Positions 57,415 through 60,139 of a stretch of 60,139 bases of DNA are shown here, piece by piece. The notes under the pieces are model-generated. The model worked only from the letters and a program-made list of their open reading frames with translations. It had not been told where the DNA came from and ran no database searches. Numbering within the stretch: position 1 is the stretch's first letter; each line of letters opens with the position of its first letter. A program made the translations under genes and the position numbers. The DNA comes from a virus, in IMG/VR virus record IMGVR_UViG_3300010885_037196, positions 1-60,139 of that record. One strand, given 5' to 3'.

Positions 57415-57729
57415 ATGGTATATCATATAGTTTGCCAAAATACGCGAAAAGTTACCATGAAATTACCTCCTGTAATAGATAATGATGATGCGCGGCCAGC
57501 CTTCTTGGCGCGGCTGAAGATGATTGGAACTTTTAATAAATGGAGGGATTCCGATCTTCCGCATATCATTGATTTTGGGTTGGTTAGTCCGGATTTTCCA
57601 GATGAAGAAATAGAAGATTGGATTATCGAAAATCTTACTGGGAGGTGGAGTGCCGATCATTTACCTAGTGGAAAATACTTTTTTGAAAACTCATTTGATG
57701 CTATAGCATTCAAGATGCATTGGGGATAG
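57415..57729 (+). CDS. FKLxW-family small protein (copy B)
   Basis: A 104-residue protein. The C-terminal third is IEDWIIENLTGRWSADHL, YFFENSFDAIAFKMHWG, the family ending. The start is ATG 57415 with GGGAT in front; MKLPP at 57457 is an alternative. It is the first gene behind the TTGACA promoter. Unknown function; probably an early accessory protein. Confidence 0.75.
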   Translation: MVYHIVCQNTRKVTMKLPPVIDNDDARPAFLARLKMIGTFNKWRDSDLPHIIDFGLVSPDFPDEEIEDWIIENLTGRWSADHLPSGKYFFENSFDAIAFKMHWG

Positions 57730-57733
57730 TTGA

Positions 57734-58038
57734 ATGCGGCGGTTTGATTTTGGGTCAGGACAAATTACATTAGAACAATTAATATCGATAAAGATACAAG
57801 AAAGGTTATTTCTTTCTTAGCGGCTGATATAGAATTATTTCTTCCTTATAAAATATCAGTTTGCTTTGGAGACTTTATTGGTATTGGAAATTTTAATGAA
57901 AAATTACAAGAACGGATTAATTACATTGTTGCCGAACTTCGCGGTAGATGGCATGGGTATCATTCTGTTACCGTAAATGGGTATATTATTCATTTTGAAT
58001 TGGAAGAAGATGCAATCATGTTTAAATTGAGGTGGTAG
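57734..58038 (+). pseudogene. FKLxW-family member (copy C), frame disrupted
   Basis: ATG 57734 has GGGGA at ribosome-site distance but its frame stops at 57818-57820 after 28 codons. The -1 frame is open from 57748 to the TAG at 58036-58038 and encodes the family ending (INYIVAELRGRWHGY, HFELEEDAIMFKLRW), but it has no ATG, GTG or TTG. Joining the two frames gives a normal-length member of about 100 residues. Explanations: a real frameshift mutation, a sequencing error (TTTTGGG at 57748-57754), programmed -1 shifting, or an ATT start at 57769 behind AGGA. Confidence 0.6.
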
Positions 58039-58041
58039 AAT

Positions 58042-58521
58042 ATGAACTATAACCTATTTGATATTATTGCTATAATACGATCATGGTTTCATAATCCAGA
58101 TAAAGACGAACGCTATGAAATATTGAGCCTTTGTATGCGAGCTTTAGATCGTTTGCACTATGACGAGCATATAGATAGGCTTATTAAAAGACGGCGGCTT
58201 CCAACAGATTTTTCAGGAGAGTTGGAATGGAAATATCGGTCGGCGCAGTCATTCTTGCGAACATTTTCTAGTTATGTCACGAGAATGAATATAGCCGAAG
58301 AAAAAGTAGAGAAACTTGAAAAAGAAAATATTGAACATGCAAATGTTATAAAGAAAATAGTTTCTTTTTCGCCTAATATAATTGAGATAGCGCATACTCC
58401 AGAAATAGAAGAGTGGTGTGAAATCAATATCCCAGGAAAGTGGAAATACTTTAGTAAATCGGATATTTTTGTATTTAATGATACAAATGCCGCAACATTG
58501 TTTAAGCTTTATTGGGGATGA
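58042..58521 (+). CDS. FKLxW-family protein (copy D) with longer N-terminal part
   Basis: A 159-residue protein. The N-terminal 85 residues are a helical region specific to this copy (LMRALDRLHYDEHIDRLIKR-like), followed by a coiled coil (NIAEEKVEKLEKENIEHANV), and then the family ending IEEWCEINIPGKWKYF, IFVFNDTNAATLFKLYWG. The final TGG GGA TGA also gives the GGGGA ribosome site of the next gene. Function unknown. Confidence 0.72.
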   Translation: MNYNLFDIIAIIRSWFHNPDKDERYEILSLCMRALDRLHYDEHIDRLIKRRRLPTDFSGELEWKYRSAQSFLRTFSSYVTRMNIAEEKVEKLEKENIEHANVIKKIVSFSPNIIEIAHTPEIEEWCEINIPGKWKYFSKSDIFVFNDTNAATLFKLYWG

Positions 58522-58532
58522 TGGAGAATAAT

Positions 58533-58844
58533 ATGAGAAAGTTGCAGGTTGATTCTAATCGTAGGGCAAAAAATATCACGGTTTGGGATAATTATTTGCC
58601 ATATGCATTCGAAATGTTTACAGATAATCCTGCTGGTATGAATGAATGGATTATTGCTAATTTGCAAGATAGTTGGTATTCTTGGTCTTTAAAAACGGTT
58701 GAAAGAGATTATACTATTTTAAAATATAAGTTCTTTCCATCATTTTCATCTAAAGATGATGCAGCGTTGTTTACTTTGTTTTGGAACCCAAGTGTACGAA
58801 AGGACGAATATGCGCAATTTGACACAATATCCAATCACGGATGA
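58533..58844 (+). CDS. FKLxW-family small protein (copy E), divergent
   Basis: A 103-residue protein from ATG 58533, chosen for GGAG at 58523-58526; ATGs at 58518 (overlapping the previous stop) and 58521 are in frame too. The family part reads MNEWIIANLQDSWYSW, then FSSKDDAALFTLFWN, after which it has about 17 more residues, unlike the other copies. Function unknown. Confidence 0.7.
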   Translation: MRKLQVDSNRRAKNITVWDNYLPYAFEMFTDNPAGMNEWIIANLQDSWYSWSLKTVERDYTILKYKFFPSFSSKDDAALFTLFWNPSVRKDEYAQFDTISNHG

Positions 58845-59013
58845 CGAAGTTTTGAATTTTCTTGATCATCTTTCGGATGAATATGGTTTTGAAAAAACTC
58901 GATTGATTGGTGATATTCGTCCCGCAATCATTGATCATATTATACAAATGGTTAAAATGCCTAGAATTATTAGATTAGTTGAAAGCGAAAATGAAAAAGT
59001 TTCTAAGTCTTGA
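58810..59013 (+). CDS. Small unknown protein
   Basis: A 67-residue protein from ATG 58810, preceded by AAGGA; the frame is open further back but overlaps the previous gene. It reads MRNLTQYPITDDEVLNFLDH and is mostly helical. It overlaps its neighbours at both ends, as expected in a compact early operon. No family recognised. Confidence 0.6.
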   Translation: MRNLTQYPITDDEVLNFLDHLSDEYGFEKTRLIGDIRPAIIDHIIQMVKMPRIIRLVESENEKVSKS

Positions 59014-59581
59014 TCTTGAATTAAACAATGGTGGAGCAGAAACGCCTCGGCCAAAAATTATTCAAGTTGGTATTTGCATTGCAGATATTACTACACCCTC
59101 ATCTGAATGGTTAACAAAGAAGTGGTACATTGACCCACAAGAGCCTATTTTTGATTTCATAGTCGGTTTGACTGGAATCACAGATCAGGATATTTCGGAT
59201 CATGCGGTAAGCCATGATCAAATGGCTGTTGAACTAAGCGCCTTGATTGTAGAACATGATACTTTCATGAACCCCATTGTTTGGGGCGGCGGAGATTCGT
59301 CTGAACTTCTGGAAGAAATCCGAGATCGAAATATACCTTTCCCGCATTTTGGGAGGAGATGGATTGATGTGAAAACCATCCATACATTTTTGAATATCGC
59401 TAAGGGAAAAAATCCAAGCGGTGGTCTTAGTTCTGTAATGGGTCAAAATAAAATTAGCTTTGATGGCAAAGCACATCGAGCCGATGTTGATGCCTTTAAT
59501 ACTATGAAACTATTTGCTCATTTTGTTAAGAGACAAAATAACATCAATAGTATGATCGATGTAGCTAGAAGTTTGGTTTGA
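58991..59581 (+). CDS. DnaQ-like 3'-5' exonuclease (DEDDh)
   Basis: A 196-residue exonuclease from ATG 58991; a TTG at 58979 is in frame but less likely. Exo I is FLSLDLELN (D8, E10), followed by IIQVGICIAD; LTGITDQDIS and VWGGGDSSELLEE (Exo II acid) come next; HRADVDAFNTM is Exo III with the DEDDh His and Asp. It resembles RNase T/oligoribonuclease or proofreading-type exonucleases. T4 polymerase has its own exonuclease, so this is probably a separate trimming nuclease such as a DexA functional analogue. It ends the early plus-strand run. Confidence 0.85.
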   Translation: MKKFLSLDLELNNGGAETPRPKIIQVGICIADITTPSSEWLTKKWYIDPQEPIFDFIVGLTGITDQDISDHAVSHDQMAVELSALIVEHDTFMNPIVWGGGDSSELLEEIRDRNIPFPHFGRRWIDVKTIHTFLNIAKGKNPSGGLSSVMGQNKISFDGKAHRADVDAFNTMKLFAHFVKRQNNINSMIDVARSLV

Positions 59582-59588
59582 TCAGATT

Positions 59589-59906
59589 CTAGCGAATTTT
59601 TCGATTATTCTTTTTTGAAGACATTTCTTTGTTTGTTTCATAAAATTCTGGGTCTTTTTTAGAAACCCATGTTGCGAACTTTTGAATTTCTTCATGTTCT
59701 AAAAGTTTTTCAATTGTATTATATTTTTTTGCCAATTCAGATTCCGTGAATACTGAATGTATCTTTGTATGACATACGGTATGTAAAACCACCGTTGGTC
59801 CTTTTCGGCCACCTTTTAGCTTTGGGATAAGATGATGCACATCTATGCTGGGGCCTTCCACTAGCGTTCTCTGGCAGATTTTACAAGTATCAGTCATCAG
59901 GATCAT
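59589..59906 (-). CDS. HNH endonuclease-like protein
   Basis: A 105-residue protein with the HNH set: CKICQR (CxxC), VDVHHLIPKLKGG, then a CHTKIHSVF ending (HxxxH-type with a second Cys pair half). The C-terminus is helical and basic. The ATG may be 59897 (MTDTCKI). It overlaps the gene in front of it by 17 bases. It could be a free-standing homing nuclease or a small DNA-processing nuclease. Confidence 0.8.
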   Translation of the reverse strand: MILMTDTCKICQRTLVEGPSIDVHHLIPKLKGGRKGPTVVLHTVCHTKIHSVFTESELAKKYNTIEKLLEHEEIQKFATWVSKKDPEFYETNKEMSSKKNNRKIR

Positions 59907-60096
59907 CCCTGTCTTTTTCTTCTATTACAATTTCTTCGAAGTGAATACTAACACGCACGACGCCGCAGGATTCCCAGCATCTTTTGTGTTTTTGCAGATC
60001 GATCAAAGACGGGTAGATAACATTTCCACCAGAAGCATTACCAAGTTCATATTCGAAATCGGTTTTACACATATAACCTTCAGAATGATCAGTCAT
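59890..60096 (-). CDS. Small acidic protein in front of the HNH gene
   Basis: A 68-residue protein (FEYELGNASGGNVIYPSL; an acidic tail ending RDDPDD) preceded by GAGGAATAA. It contains two or three Cys and no recognised domain. Its 3' end overlaps the HNH gene by 17 bases, so the two are coupled. Transcription must start beyond the window end. Confidence 0.6.
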   Translation of the reverse strand: MTDHSEGYMCKTDFEYELGNASGGNVIYPSLIDLQKHKRCWESCGVVRVSIHFEEIVIEEKDRDDPDD

Positions 60097-60139
60097 TTAT
60101 TCCTCACACATATAATGTTAACAGAGTTATATCGATCAT

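Noticed and set aside
57748-57754. TTTTGGG as a canonical -1 slippery heptamer
   Set aside because: It does not fit X-XXY-YYZ (the fourth base differs from the fifth), and I saw no clear stem behind it; kept only as a possible error or slip site.

Overview
This window is part of a large, AT-rich, T4-related contractile-tailed phage (myovirus), probably a jumbo phage. The evidence is a set of T4-type genes recognisable from their translations: scaffold (gp22), major capsid protein (gp23), portal (gp20), tail-tube cap/initiator (gp48/gp54 type), baseplate wedge gp53, needle/lysozyme gp5, baseplate gp26 type, short tail fibre (gp12 type), recombination nuclease pair gp46/gp47 and late sigma factor gp55. 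Very large fibre/baseplate genes (2608, 1773 and 1416 codons) and translation genes (TyrRS, Pth2) point to a large genome. The TyrRS reads like alphaproteobacterial enzymes to me, which is only a weak hint about the host.

Layout. 1-2.6 kb (+): scaffold and capsid genes closed by a GAAA-loop terminator, then a free-standing EDxHD homing endonuclease. 4.2-11.1 kb (-): tape-measure-like protein, portal with an HNH intein, a small gene, Pth2 and a membrane protein. 11.2-12.6 kb (+): gp26-like baseplate protein and two small genes. 12.6-14.7 kb (-): operon with RNase H and Nudix. 14.8-17.4 kb (+): PD-(D/E)xK nuclease and a collagen/beta-helix fibre. 17.5-28.7 kb (-): TyrRS, two unknowns, gp46, a GHKL ATPase, gp47, a MvaI/BcnI-like nuclease, and gp55 carrying two inteins. 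28.8-35.3 kb (+): nucleotidyltransferase and the central baseplate genes up to gp5. 35.3-57.3 kb (-): fibres, adhesins and three giant structural genes, with a small plus-strand cassette at 44.8-45.2 kb. 57.3-60.1 kb: early-type small genes, four of them members of a family ending FKLxW(G), a DnaQ-like exonuclease and an HNH protein.

How the parts fit. gp55 should direct late transcription. Octamers of the form NNTAAATA (TATAAATA, CCTAAATA, GATAAATA) lie in front of most structural genes on both strands, as expected for its promoters. Sigma70-like promoters precede the early-type genes at 28.8, 44.8 and 57.3 kb. The gp46/gp47 pair with the GHKL ATPase and the orphan restriction-type nuclease forms a DNA-processing block. 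Three inteins and one homing endonuclease sit in essential late genes.

Most unusual points: two inteins in one late sigma factor; a GHKL ATPase between gp47 and gp46; a ~180-235-residue module found three times in two giant proteins, twice nested inside an Ig-like repeat at the same place; an FKLxW paralogue family with one frameshifted member; and two late genes predicted to be leaderless. I found no rRNA, tRNA, CRISPR array or insertion sequence, and no intergenic gap over about 190 bases.
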